From Callipepla californica brunnescens (Eukaryota; Chordata; Aves; Galliformes; Odontophoridae), in assembly GCA_023055505.1 (NCBI GenBank), contig JALIRH010000002.1, positions 38,635,733 to 38,699,732 on the forward strand: 64,000 nucleotides of DNA. The letters are read 5' to 3'. Position 1 is the stretch's first letter. Every line of letters begins with the position of its first letter. Of this stretch, positions 43,801 to 54,600 are shown in pieces. The notes under the pieces were generated by a model. That model was not told the DNA's origin and searched no databases. It was given only the letters and a program-made list of their open reading frames with translations. The position numbers were made by a program, and so were the translations under genes.

Positions 43801-44796
43801 ATGAGCGCCGCCGCCCTCTACAGCCTGGACTCGCCGGCATGCTATAGGAGCTGGTGCCCCGAGCCCGCCAACTTCTACGACGCCAAGGTGGGCAGCGGCG
43901 GGCCGGGCCCCGCCTGCAAGCCGGGCGGCCGCGCCATGAGCAACGAGGAGGCGGCGGGCGGCGGCGCGGGCGGCGGCGCGGACCTGGCCGAGCTGAGCGC
44001 GGCCGCGCCGGCCATGTACGAGGACGAGAGCGCCATCGACTTCAGCTCCTACATCGACTCCATGTCGGCCGTGCCCAACCTGGAGCTGTGCAACGACGAG
44101 CTCTTCGCCGACCTCTTCAACAGCAACCACAAGCCCGAGCGGGGCGGGGACTACGGCGACTACCTGCCGCCCGCCGCCAGGGAGCCGGGCCCCGTCCCGC
44201 CGGGCTCCGGGCCCCGCGCAGCCCCCGCCTCCTCCTCCTCCTCCCCGCCGCCCTCCTCCGCCTCCTCCGCCGCCTCCTCGCGCGGCGCCCTCAAGCAGGA
44301 GCCCGAGTGGAGCGACGCCGAGCTCTCCTCGTCGCTGCTGCCCTCGCAGATCGCCACCTGCGCGCAGACCATCATGAACCTGGGCGGGCAGCCCACGCCG
44401 CCCACCTCCCCGGAGCCGGCGGGCGGCTGCTCCCCGCCGGGCCGCCCCGCGCGCTCCCCCGGCCCCGCCGCCGCCGCCGCCGCCGCCTCCGCCCGCCCGG
44501 CCCCTCCGCCCGGAGCCCGCGAGCGCGGCGCCAAGAAGTGCGTGGACAGGTTCAGCCCCGAGTACCGGCAGCGCCGCGAGCGCAACAACATCGCCGTGCG
44601 CAAGAGCCGCGACAAAGCCAAGCGGCGCAACCAGGAGATGCAGCAGAAGCTGCTGGAGCTGTCGGCCGAGAACGAGAAGCTGCACAAGAAGATCGAGCAG
44701 CTCACCCGGGACTTGAGCGGCCTGCGGCACTTCTTCAAGCAGCTGCCGGCCGCCTCCTTCCTGCAGCCCGGCTCGGCGGGCTCCGACTGCCGGTAG
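43801..44796 (+). CDS. CEBPD: CEBPD, CCAAT/enhancer-binding protein delta, intronless
   Basis: Single-exon bZIP transcription factor of 331 residues (human 269) that binds CCAAT-type sites as homo- or heterodimer in acute-phase, adipogenic and growth-arrest programmes. It starts MSAAALYSLDSPA, matching the human N-terminus. Activation motifs are AIDFSSYIDSM (residues 78-88) and ELCNDELFADLFNSNHK (95-111). LKQE at 164-167 is a psi-K-x-E SUMO consensus in the regulatory part. QPTPPTSPEP follows near residue 200. The basic region is RRERNNIAVRKSRDKAKRR (258-276), and the zipper leucines fall at 287, 294, 301, 308 and 315. The extra length over human lies in Gly, Ser, Ala and Pro tracts, typical of GC-rich avian genes. 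The first ATG has C at -3 (weak); in-frame ATGs at 43936 and 44014 have G at -3. No frameshift. Confidence 0.97.
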   Translation: MSAAALYSLDSPACYRSWCPEPANFYDAKVGSGGPGPACKPGGRAMSNEEAAGGGAGGGADLAELSAAAPAMYEDESAIDFSSYIDSMSAVPNLELCNDELFADLFNSNHKPERGGDYGDYLPPAAREPGPVPPGSGPRAAPASSSSSPPPSSASSAASSRGALKQEPEWSDAELSSSLLPSQIATCAQTIMNLGGQPTPPTSPEPAGGCSPPGRPARSPGPAAAAAAASARPAPPPGARERGAKKCVDRFSPEYRQRRERNNIAVRKSRDKAKRRNQEMQQKLLELSAENEKLHKKIEQLTRDLSGLRHFFKQLPAASFLQPGSAGSDCR

Positions 44797-44865
44797 CGGC
44801 GCGGCGGGGCCGGCCCGCGGGGCGGGCGAATCTCATCTCAGGGCCGCGCGGAGCGGTGCGGAGGA

Positions 44866-44890
44866 GCCGTGCCGTGCCGTGCCGTGCCGT
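44866..44890. repeat. (GCCGT)5 pentanucleotide repeat
   Basis: Five perfect GCCGT units in the CEBPD 3' UTR followed by GCCGG. Likely length-polymorphic. Confidence 0.93.
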
Positions 44891-45157
44891 GCCGGGCACG
44901 CAGCCGGCGGTGCGCGGCGCTCCGGGCGCGGGGCCGCCGGAAGGAACGAAAAGGAACCGAAAAGCTACGCGTCTTTTTGTTCGCTCCCTTAAGTTATTTT
45001 TGTAACGGTAGCTCCTGTCTTTTTCTACGTGTTACTCGAACTGATGCAGCTATGGTACATCATCTGTTAACGATCCGAACACCCATGTACGCTAGGCGGT
45101 AGGACGGCGAGGACCGAGCATGACCTTTTATATCGATTTTTACGGCATTTCTTAAAG

Positions 45158-45163
45158 AATAAA
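45158..45163 (+). promoter_or_regulatory. CEBPD: poly(A) signal AATAAA, CEBPD
   Basis: Canonical hexamer 362 bases after the CEBPD stop, the only one before the convergent SPIDR gene. Confidence 0.9.
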
Positions 45164-45397
45164 ACCGAACGAGTATTTTAAAGCCGCTCCGCTCTCGTCT
45201 GTGCCGTACGTCCGAGGGCGGAGTACCGCAACGGGACGGGCGGGGGCTGCGCCGGGGCACGGCGGGCAGGTGCGGGATGTGCGCCGTGTCCCCGTGCCCG
45301 GGGCCGCGCTCGGTTCGCGTAACCCACCCCCGTATGGGTTCCCCGCCGCGTGGACTCAATGTGCCCGGACACGAGCGTTGGTCAAACCTTCGTGCCA

Positions 45398-45403
45398 TTT
45401 ATT
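45398..45403 (-). promoter_or_regulatory. SPIDR: poly(A) signal AATAAA, SPIDR
   Basis: TTTATT on the + strand is AATAAA on the - strand, about 90 bases after the SPIDR stop. It implies a very short 3' UTR with a UG-rich stretch in it. Confidence 0.8.
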
Positions 45404-45426
45404 GCCGGGTAGTAACGACACCGCCG

Positions 45427-45460
45427 CTCACACACACACACACGCACACACAAACACGCA
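45427..45460. repeat. (CA)n dinucleotide repeat in SPIDR 3' UTR
   Basis: Interrupted CA repeat on +, so (UG)n in SPIDR mRNA between stop and poly(A) signal. A similar run lies at 46103-46126 in the last SPIDR intron. Confidence 0.9.
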
Positions 45461-45491
45461 TTTGCCAGCACCGCCCCACCCCACCCCGGCG

Positions 45492-45647
45492 CTACCGCGC
45501 TGCCCCGCAGCCGCCCGCCCCGTCGGGTCCCGCGGGCAGCAGTTCCACCTCGTCCAGCCTCACGCAGCCGGGCCGCCCGCCGTCGGCTTGCAGGAGGCAG
45601 GGCAGCGGGCCCAGCTCCGTGCCCAGCACGCTGCTCGCCTCGTAGCT
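45492..45647 (-). CDS. SPIDR: SPIDR last coding exon, window residues 303-353
   Basis: SYEASSVLGTELGPLPCLLQ, then RLDEVELLPAGPDG and a Gly/Ala-rich end before TAG at 45494-45492. Human has SYEV and LEEIELLSAG in the same places. Unusually GC-rich against the other SPIDR exons because it sits in the CEBPD CpG island. Acceptor CCCCGCAG, phase 0. Confidence 0.93.
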   Translation of the reverse strand, partial: SYEASSVLGTELGPLPCLLQADGGRPGCVRLDEVELLPAGPDGAGGCGAAR

Positions 45648-48600
45648 CTGCGGGGAGAGAAGAGAGGAGGGTGAGACGCGGGGCGCCCCGTAAGGGGGTC
45701 TTGCGAGAGCTCGGGACGGGTGGAAGGAATGAGCGCACTGGGTTTCTGGTAACTGATTACATCTCGTCTTCGTGCAAAGCGCTGCCTGCCTACCGGGCTT
45801 TAAAAAAAAAAAGAAAAAGAAAAAAATCGTTTAAAATAATGCGGGGAGGGGAAGTAAGTTTGACCTCTTTTGCTGAAGCGTAAACCCGCCGGTGCTTCCT
45901 GCACCGGTGGGACCTCACAAGCTGCGTGTCGATGACCTCAGGCTCAGGCCAGCCCACGCCGTACGCGATAACCACATCCAGCACCCACTCGAGGTGCCAC
46001 TCGGCCCCACAGCCCGACTCCAGCTGCCCAGAGAAGGGACTGCAAAACATCACCCCCACGAACCTCAGCAGCGCTGGCAACAAAAGTCATCGTTCAAAAC
46101 ACACACACACGCGCACACAAATGCCAGCAGCCACTCGAAGTGCTGCTTCTTGTGGTTCATCTACAGACATGCATCCCGTTCCGAGTTGGAAATGCTAATG
46201 GGGAAATGATATATAAATAAATAAATAAAAGGAAAAACGCATCCCTGCATTTCAGATAGATGAGAGGGAAAAAAAGCCTACAAAAAATAAATAAATAAAG
46301 AAAAAACATTACAGCTGAAATGCGAAGAAGTTGTTTGAAAACTATTAACTAGCAAAAGAGCTGTGTTCTGTCAGCCCGTAACAAAACCAGACACATCCTG
46401 CAAAGCCTTTGCAGGACTACACTGCTATTGCAAGAGCCAGCGTAGTTTGTTTGAAAATTTCTCTCATCACTTTGCTTAAATGAAACATACACCCCGTGGT
46501 AGAAGAAAAGTAATTTACGATTTCAGAGAATCCTTACACTTCAAGGATTATCCGTAAATCACATTAAGATCACGAGGCACAGAACGCTGTATGATGTGGG
46601 GAAAGCAAAGCGAGCCCCCAAGTGCAGACACTAGATGAGGATGATTAACCCAACAGACAAGCTGACCCTTGCCCCCTTCCACGAGCAGTGGGGAGAGGGG
46701 TCTCCAGCTCCCCATATGACTTAATCACTTTCTGAAGCTGCCGCTCCTTCTCTACTGATCAGCTGGCAGCCAATGGCAGCCACGCACCTGCCCTCAGTGC
46801 CTCACTTACCTGTGATAAATCTGGGTCACTGTGCCAAATGTCAGGGTTCTTCTGATAGCCCAGAATAAGGAATAACTACTTCACGGTTACATAAACTGTA
46901 CTTTAGCCCGTGCATCCTGGTGGCTTATGTGTATTCCACTTACACAGATTCCAATTACAAAGTATTGCTTTGCACGCGTTTTGCAATTTGTTCTAGCACT
47001 ACTGCCCCTCAGTGATTTCATGTTTGTGCTATTAGAAAGCAGTTGTGTTTTATAGGGTTCAGAAGCCCAGAGAGGTAGGATGCTTGGACTGTAGCTTCGT
47101 CATCTTTGGACTCTCAGCCAGAAAACGTGGTAAAGCTTGGCACTGCCCACTGCGGCTCTGAACGCTGGGACACTGCTACTTGCACTTGAGCTAAAGCTGT
47201 CTACCCATCCTGCCTGCAGTGCTCCTGAGATGTAACAGTGGGGCATCAGCAGGTGGAAGGTACAACTGACAAAGGGTAGGCCTGTGCTAGGAGCACACTA
47301 ATACACTTCAAACCACTTGGTCCCAGGCTGAGCATAAGAGAAAAATTGTTTCTAGTGAAATCTCCTATTGCTTCTAGTGTGGTTCTGAAAAGAGATGCTG
47401 GAAAGGTGGTGGGACCTTGATCCTTGCATATCTTCAAGACCCTGCCAGACAAAGTCATGGCTGACCTGACCATATGTTGGTAAGAGCCCAGGGTGAGGGG
47501 CCGGTCAGACACCAGCCTCCAGTGTCCCTTCCATTTCTATGATTCAAATATCTCCCCTCTTGACTCACAGCACATCCAGGACTCCACTACTCAGTGTAGT
47601 TTAACTCCTATCGACAATCTATATACCTACCCCATCCTCGTTGGCAGCAGACATCAGGAGAGAAGAGATTGTTCTTTGTAGCAGCTGGAAAGAGAAAATC
47701 AACACATTTTCATCATGACAAAAACTTCACATACTGGAAAACATTCTGTTTACAGATTTAAACAGTCACATTAAACCAAGATTAATTATTTCATTATAGC
47801 ATGGTTTTATTTCTCTGTCCAAAAAAACAGAGGAGAAGCAACACAAAAGATGTTTAGAAGAGGAGCCTGAAAATACAAGTTCTTTGCAGGCTGTGGAGAC
47901 CTTCCCAAGCACCCAACCCAAGAAAGCCCTTCAGCTGGACCTGATGCATTCAATGTTTTGGGGCTGAGCTCAACGACTGTGCTACTTGATCAAGAGCTGG
48001 GAACTGGATTCTCAGTGTGATGATGCACAAGTCTAGCATTAGATTAAATTATGTGATAGTCTTACATCTTCTCTTTTTCTTCCAACAGAGCTTTTATAAA
48101 ATTGTCATTTACAGTACTCATGTATCTACGTATCTTGCCTCTTTATACTCAATACACTGATGCTCCTTTTTTTGCCATACCTTTACTTTCACTGTGCTTT
48201 GAGATTGGGATGGACAACTCAAGAAGACTTCCAGCTGCATTTTCAAAACTGGTGAAATGACAACTTCAGAGCACTGGTTGCAATACAGCAGTCCACTGAA
48301 GCGTGCAGACAATGACAGGAAAACACAAAGAATGGAAAAATTATCAGTCGTTAAATCAAAACACAAACAGAAAACGGCTTGCTTATTCCCTAACCACTTT
48401 GCTGGTAGGCTTCTAGTGCAAGAGCACTGTTAAAAGCTTCAGCTGATAACAGCAAGTAGAGTTCTTCTGCTGGTGGATGTAAGTAACATCAATGGAGGAC
48501 CTAAACTCTTCTAGCAAAAGTATCTTCCTTTTTAGGTTCATTCAACATCTGGGAAGGTTGTGATTTATATACTTAACTCACTCACTTAATAAAACATTAA

Positions 48601-51600
48601 TCACCTAACCTTCTAAAGGTTATGGCCAAAAAAAAAAAAAAAAGAAAAGTATAGACTTGGCCTAAATGACATGTTGATTCAGGCCCTCACTGAGCAGACA
48701 CTCGACATTTGCAGCACACACTTAAGCCATATGCATAAAATTAAGCACAGCCATAAGTACTTGTTGGAATAAGGTCTTACATAAGTGTTGATGCTACATT
48801 GTTCTCCAAACAAAGCAGAAGTGTCCTTGAGAATATAGAAAAAAAAATTATCATGAAGTACATTACTCTGTGTATAGAGATACCTCCTTGATTTTTGCAC
48901 AACAGTATAATGCAGGACAACTTGTGCTTTATTTTCATCTTTTCCCCCCAGAGGCTTTATAAGCAAAAGTTTAGCTTGGATAATGTGGTAGCTACAAATT
49001 CAAACCATTTCATATCTACTTGTATCTTTCTTAATAAATTAATCTAACCTTGCTGGCTTTATCAGTTCATCAGCAATAAAAATACTACGTCTTAGTTCTA
49101 GGAAGGAACAAAGTGCAGCCTGTGCCTGCAGGAATTATTGCATCACCTACTGCTGTTATGGCTACATCTGCAGAACACCTGGAATCCTGTGGAGCACCTT
49201 GACTCTCACCTGTCCTGGGGATACAGTTCCAACTTTCCATTGCCGCATCTGTCACACACAGGCCAGGAGAAAGCAGTGCTCTCGTTAACTCCAACAACAG
49301 TACCTGCAGAAAATGGTATAAGATAAAGAATGTAAACTAGCAAATGCAGACACTCCTTGCTTCACAGCAGGTTCAACCCTGTCTTTCTTCCATCTTAATA
49401 CTGTTCCTTTCATGGGCTCAGAGCGAGTATCAGCTCCTCCAGTGATTTCAGTCCCCTTCTCCTTCATCTCTTCAAAACAGAATGACATTCTAAAAATATC
49501 AAATGTGGATATTTGAAAATCAACCCTCAACACAGGTTCATTTTTCTTGTTTGTTGGAGGGCTTGTCTGTGGTTTGTTTGCTTGCTTGTTTATTTCTTGT
49601 TGTCTTGCTTCTCTGATGTTTCCTTGTCAAGAAGTAGAAAAATCATCAGGTCAAACACCTTGATGTGTAGGGAACACAAACCAACTACAAGACTCAATCC
49701 TTTTCAAAAACAATGATGCAGGCTAAATTCCAATAACAATGGAGTTATTCTTCATCTACGCTGAGTTAAGAGAGATCAGATCTCACCCAGGGATTTAAGT
49801 GTGTACTTAAGAAGGGAATGCCAAAGATACTTCGGACTAACACAAAAGACCTTGCGAGTTTTTGGCAAGAAAAACATTCTGAGTTTTATGAGAAGCAGTA
49901 AAGAGTTTATTATGCTTTATGGTAATGATATGCTGAAATAATTAGCATTGTTTATGGAGAAAATCCTTATAGGCATTTTGAACTAAACGAGGTGTATCAG
50001 CTGAAAGAACAAAATTACAGTAAAATAAGCTCTCAGTCGGTACAAAAGATGGACAGACTAAAAATCTGAGCTCCTTTTGAAAAAGAATCTCACAGTTGTA
50101 TAATACATTCAAAGAAATAAACCCCTGGAGACCAGGGAACATTTGCACTGTCTGTAAAACAGGTTGTTAATCCCTTGCGTTCCTTACTCTCCTGAGACAA
50201 GGGCTGTCAGAAAGGACGAAATGACACATAAACACCAAACCCGTATTTTCCTCTGGGAATTCGAGGGACAGCAACCCTGAAGATCAGGAAAGCAACTTCT
50301 CAAATGTAACATTTATGACCTGATTTCTGTATATATAACAAAATATAACACGGATTGCACTGCTGTTTGGTTTTTTTTTTTTTTCCTGTATTTAACTTCT
50401 TGGACTGTAACAGGAATGATTTTGATCCTCTAGTTTTTGTGATACATTGTGGGTTTCTGTCAGCATTTGCAATTTTGCCACAGCACAGGCTTGCTTCCTA
50501 CACTAACGGAGAAGAAAAAAAATCCTAATTACTTTGCTGAATATTTGTCCTTTTTCGTAACAACTTTCATTCTATGAACTTTTTCATCAGTTGTGCGCCA
50601 TACTGCAAGCACGGGATGCCAGTGCACAAGTAACGCTAATCCATTTGAGGAAGATGTATCTGCACCTTTCTGACATGATTCCTAATGGAGAAGTTTATTC
50701 CAGTGAAAACACAGAGTTCCCTTGTGAGATCACCAGAGATCACTGAAGTCAGGAGAATCACAACTTCAAACAGCAGCAGATCTAATAATCCAGCAGCAGT
50801 CTTTTGCATCCTGCATGCAAAGTGATTTTTTTACATTTAAGCTGCTGACCTACTGTACATCCTTACAAATTTTGCTTGGTTTTTGCGAACCTTTTAGATA
50901 ATCTCCTGAGAATCTTTTAAATGGAAACACACACAGCCAAAATTAGATTTTTACTTCCACACTACTTCTCTGGGTTGTGGCTGACATCATTAAGAAGAAA
51001 CTGACAATAGCTCAACTAGGACAACACCTGGAAAAACAGGTCTGAGTGAGGGATGCAAAGAAGGGCTAAGGACTCAGAGTAACACTCTGGTTGAGATGCT
51101 CATAAAAAAGCATGCACACACAGCCAGTTGCCTGCTAGTCGGTCACCCTGATTAATAGATATGAAAGAAAAAAGTGCAGCCCAAAAGAAGGACCTCAGTA
51201 AGACGATTAACTTCCTTTTGTTCAGACTGCAAATAGGGAAACTGAATAAAAGAAACCTGAGTAAGGGCTTAAAGGTGAAAATATCCAAAGTAAAAATTCA
51301 ATCACTGGATGTGAATCATACACTAGGCAAACATCATTAATCACGTAATAGTTCCACGCAGCATATGTGGTATGAACTAACTAGAATTTGCTTGTAAGCA
51401 TGGTTAAGAGTAAGAGCAGTTCTGTGCAGTGTGGGCTGCCAGCATTCTTAAAGGAGAATCACCCTGACTGCTACTACATGGCAAAAAGAGGTTACAAATC
51501 ACTTTGGCATAAATAGTGAAAATAGATCAATTAACCCTCAGCTCTCAGGTGAGAACCACAAATTGATCCCTGAAAGAAGAATAAACTGCCTAGTAGAAAG

Positions 51601-54600
51601 CAATCAGAAGTAAGTTCTTACCAGTTCCCAGAGCTGGCATGATCAGGCCTCCTTGAAATGCCTGAGAAACAAACTGGCTCTGCTCGTCACTCATTTTTTG
51701 ATGGGGGAGAAAGCATTTGACAAGTATAGCTGAACCACTTTGCTTGACAGAACACTGATACGAATAAATGAAGACAATTTGCAGCAAGAGCTATTCCACT
51801 GATTGAAAGCAGGTTGGGAAACTACACTGCCAACTCCCTGAAAGGCAGCAGGTGCACCAAATAGGGCAAAAGAGCAGGAAGAAACAACACTTCAAGAAGG
51901 GGTAAAGAAAGCCTTTGCAGCTCCTGTGAGCATTAGATGAGAGGATGCTTACATGCAGCACTGACCAACAGAAGAGGAAGTGAAAGGAGGACACAAAGAA
52001 AAACAATGAACACAGTAATCCTGCTGCTCACTGGAAGTCAGATGAACAGTTTGGTGAGTTTTTTCCAGATGAGACAGGGGTGATGAGTGAAGACAATTTT
52101 TTCTCCATCAAATTCATGTTCCCACCAACAAAATACGGTTAATGCTATTATTTTCACTTCTTTTCATTAGAAAGTTGTAAGCACTAGCTAACCAAACCCC
52201 GAGGCATGGACATATGTTTTAGATGCTATTAAATAATTTTAGTTACACAAAAAGAGAAGGTTATAATTGATATATAGCGCTAGCATAGGGTTAAATGTGA
52301 TGCTTTATATTCTACACTGGTACAAAGGTGTGGGAACATACTAGTAACAGCTACTCCAGGCAAATTTCATATCAAGCAAGACATGATTTTAGGACTAATT
52401 TACCCTGATGTCATTTTTCCATCTCTAATAAAGAGCAGGGAAAGTGTCACACCTCTAATGTACATAAAGTGTTTGTTTCCACACGGCTCACGAAGATGTC
52501 TTTGCTTTGCTTTACTGAAAAAAGAAAGGAAAGACACTTGTGCCTTATATACACTGTGAATGGGATAAAGAAGACAAGTGCTTCTGGTAACCCAGTTATA
52601 GTAAGTAAGAGCAGAGAAGTACTAACTCTTAGTGTAACTACTGCAAAAGTTAAAAACAAAATTGAAACAAAATAAAAAGTATTTTCTACCCAGTGACAGA
52701 AATATCTTTCAGGTAACTCACAGTTTCATTGGAAGTTGTGTGTAATGACCAAGGCTTAGGGTGCCTGTGGCTGTGCTTGTTCTTCACTACGTACAGTTCA
52801 GTGTTTGCAGGATGGCTCATGTATCAATCACAGAGGCACTGCTAACTTGGGGCTCTACCCAGAGGGAAGGTGTGTTTAGTAACAGCTTTGAGTGGTATAA
52901 AACCAACATTTCAGTGTGTTGCTAGATAGCTGAGAGATTGATTTGTAATTACTATTTGCTCTTATTTTAAACATCATTTCAAACATTCAAGTGAATACTT
53001 GAACGTGTAAACGTAAAATGGTGTCAAGAATTTTGTGCAAGGGCTGCTGGAATTGTAAGAGTTAAATTAAAAAGGGGAAATGTCTATAAAAGCCAGAAGT
53101 TACTTGGCTTTTAAGGACTTTTCCCTATAGGCACTCTGCAAATGGGGTGTTTAAGAAGTCTGAGTGGACAGTGTTAGAAAATACCGTGTATGAAACTTTC
53201 TACACAGTTAGGAAATATTAGAAAATACACTGCAAGAAATGTTTCTGCATGGATAGTGGTAGGACTACAGTATCAGACAAAGCAATGATCCAAAGCCTCT
53301 GGTGAGCAAACCTCAGCAAAGTTAAACCAGGTGACTATGGTGAAATACTGAACTGCCCTGTTGCAGCAAAGCTTCAGGAAAATTAGACAGCAACCCCTAC
53401 GATTCCGAATCTGGCTGACATGTCTTCTCCATCTGCCTGAAAAATATCGGTATCCCTTACTGTTGCCAGTATCAACAAGGCTGATGTGAACATAAGGCTT
53501 CTGAAAGAAGATGGTGATGAAAGGAAAATGGCCAAACAGACTGCGCATCAAACATTTATTCTGGGGCATCAGTGAGTGGGAGCAGCAGGCAGGCAGAATT
53601 TGGCCAGCAGAAGATAGACAAAGCCCACAAAGAAGCATAAAAACTTAAATATCCTAATGATCTACAGCAATATGGTGCTTTTTTTATCCCTGCACTCTGT
53701 TTGTGCAAGAAATCAATATGAGGTCCTGAAAGATTAAAGTGAACACAAATAATTAACCATGTTCATTTCAGAAAAGGCCAATACGAACCTCTCACAGCAC
53801 AAATGGAATTGGCCTGTGTGGTAGAATCCAGCTCATCGAGTTTGACAGGGCCAGGCAGCTCACTGAGGTCAGCATCGGCAGCCGAGCACAAAAGAGGCTT
53901 TTGTAATAAGAGAACAGTACGTTCAACACAAATAATCCTACCTGCCAACAAAGACATTTCAACTCAGTACAGTAACAAGGAAAAAGGTGACCATGATAAT
54001 TGTCATGGCCAATAAAGACATTTATCACTGCCAGCTACTAAACAGACGAATAGGCTCTATCAGGTTTTCTCAATGACAAAATATTTTGCTTTCAGTGATA
54101 CATGCTCTTGTTACATTTCGTGACTCTTGGGGAAAATGATTTTCTAAAAACTCTTACCATGTTAAAAAAGCAAATCAGATTCCATCCAGACTGCATTGTA
54201 CCATGCTGGAAACACCAAGTTCTGATCTCTTCCCTAGTAAAAGTCTTGGTCACCCTCAAGGTTGTTTTATTTTTATTTATTTTAAGATTACAAAGTGTAG
54301 GCACATGCAATACTTTATTCTCCAAATAAATGAAACCAGTGTGATCTCAATTAGCAAGGGAAAACAGACTGATTAGTGGATGCAGTGACAGGACCCACTG
54401 CCACTTACACATTTGCATTTAGGAACTGAGCAAAGGCACGAGATGTGAACTACACAGGCATACACCACACAGAAGGATGGGTGAGCCTCATTCATATGAA
54501 TGACTGAAAATAAATGTAGAGAGAAGCAATGTCTCCCAGGATCTGTATGGTATTGAGGGCTCACAGCTGGAATGGTACAGTAAAGCTTGTAATGGCCCTT

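Larger units (their letters stand above)
44797..45180 (+). other. CEBPD: CEBPD 3' UTR
   Basis: Runs from the TAG at 44794-44796 to just past AATAAA at 45158-45163. It opens GC-rich with a GCCGT repeat and becomes T-rich (TTATTTTTGTAACGG near 44995), as expected of a short-lived mRNA, although no canonical ATTTA cluster is seen. Confidence 0.8.
43050..45350. promoter_or_regulatory. CpG island over CEBPD and the 3' end of SPIDR
   Basis: Very GC-rich and CpG-dense compared with the AT-rich flanks. It includes short tandem units: CCGGG near 43221-43243, CGCAG near 43646-43666 and GCCGT at 44866-44890. It spans the CEBPD promoter, its only exon and its 3' UTR. Extent judged by eye. Confidence 0.85.

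Noticed and set aside
43117..44730. 537-codon open frame antisense to CEBPD
   Set aside because: It is a product of GC-rich sequence with few stop codons. It is made of Gly/Arg/Ala runs, mirrors the CEBPD codons and has no recognisable domain.
43854..45005. 383-codon + strand frame overlapping CEBPD
   Set aside because: Frame-shifted shadow of CEBPD in the CpG island, almost all Arg, Ala, Gly and Pro. The bZIP and conserved motifs lie in the other frame.
45919..46073. possible SPIDR exon reading ALLRFVGVMFC, with AG and GTGAGG borders
   Set aside because: Its phase does not fit the neighbouring exons. The true counterpart of the human segment is the 54-base exon at 47631-47684.
46811..46852. 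42-base candidate SPIDR exon (KNPDIWHSDPDLSQ) with a perfect GTAAGT donor
   Set aside because: No match to human SPIDR at this place, and the chain is complete without it. It remains a possible cryptic exon.
47246..47547. possible CR1 tail ending TTTCTATGATTC
   Set aside because: Only the last 25 or so bases look CR1-like; the rest could not be matched by eye.
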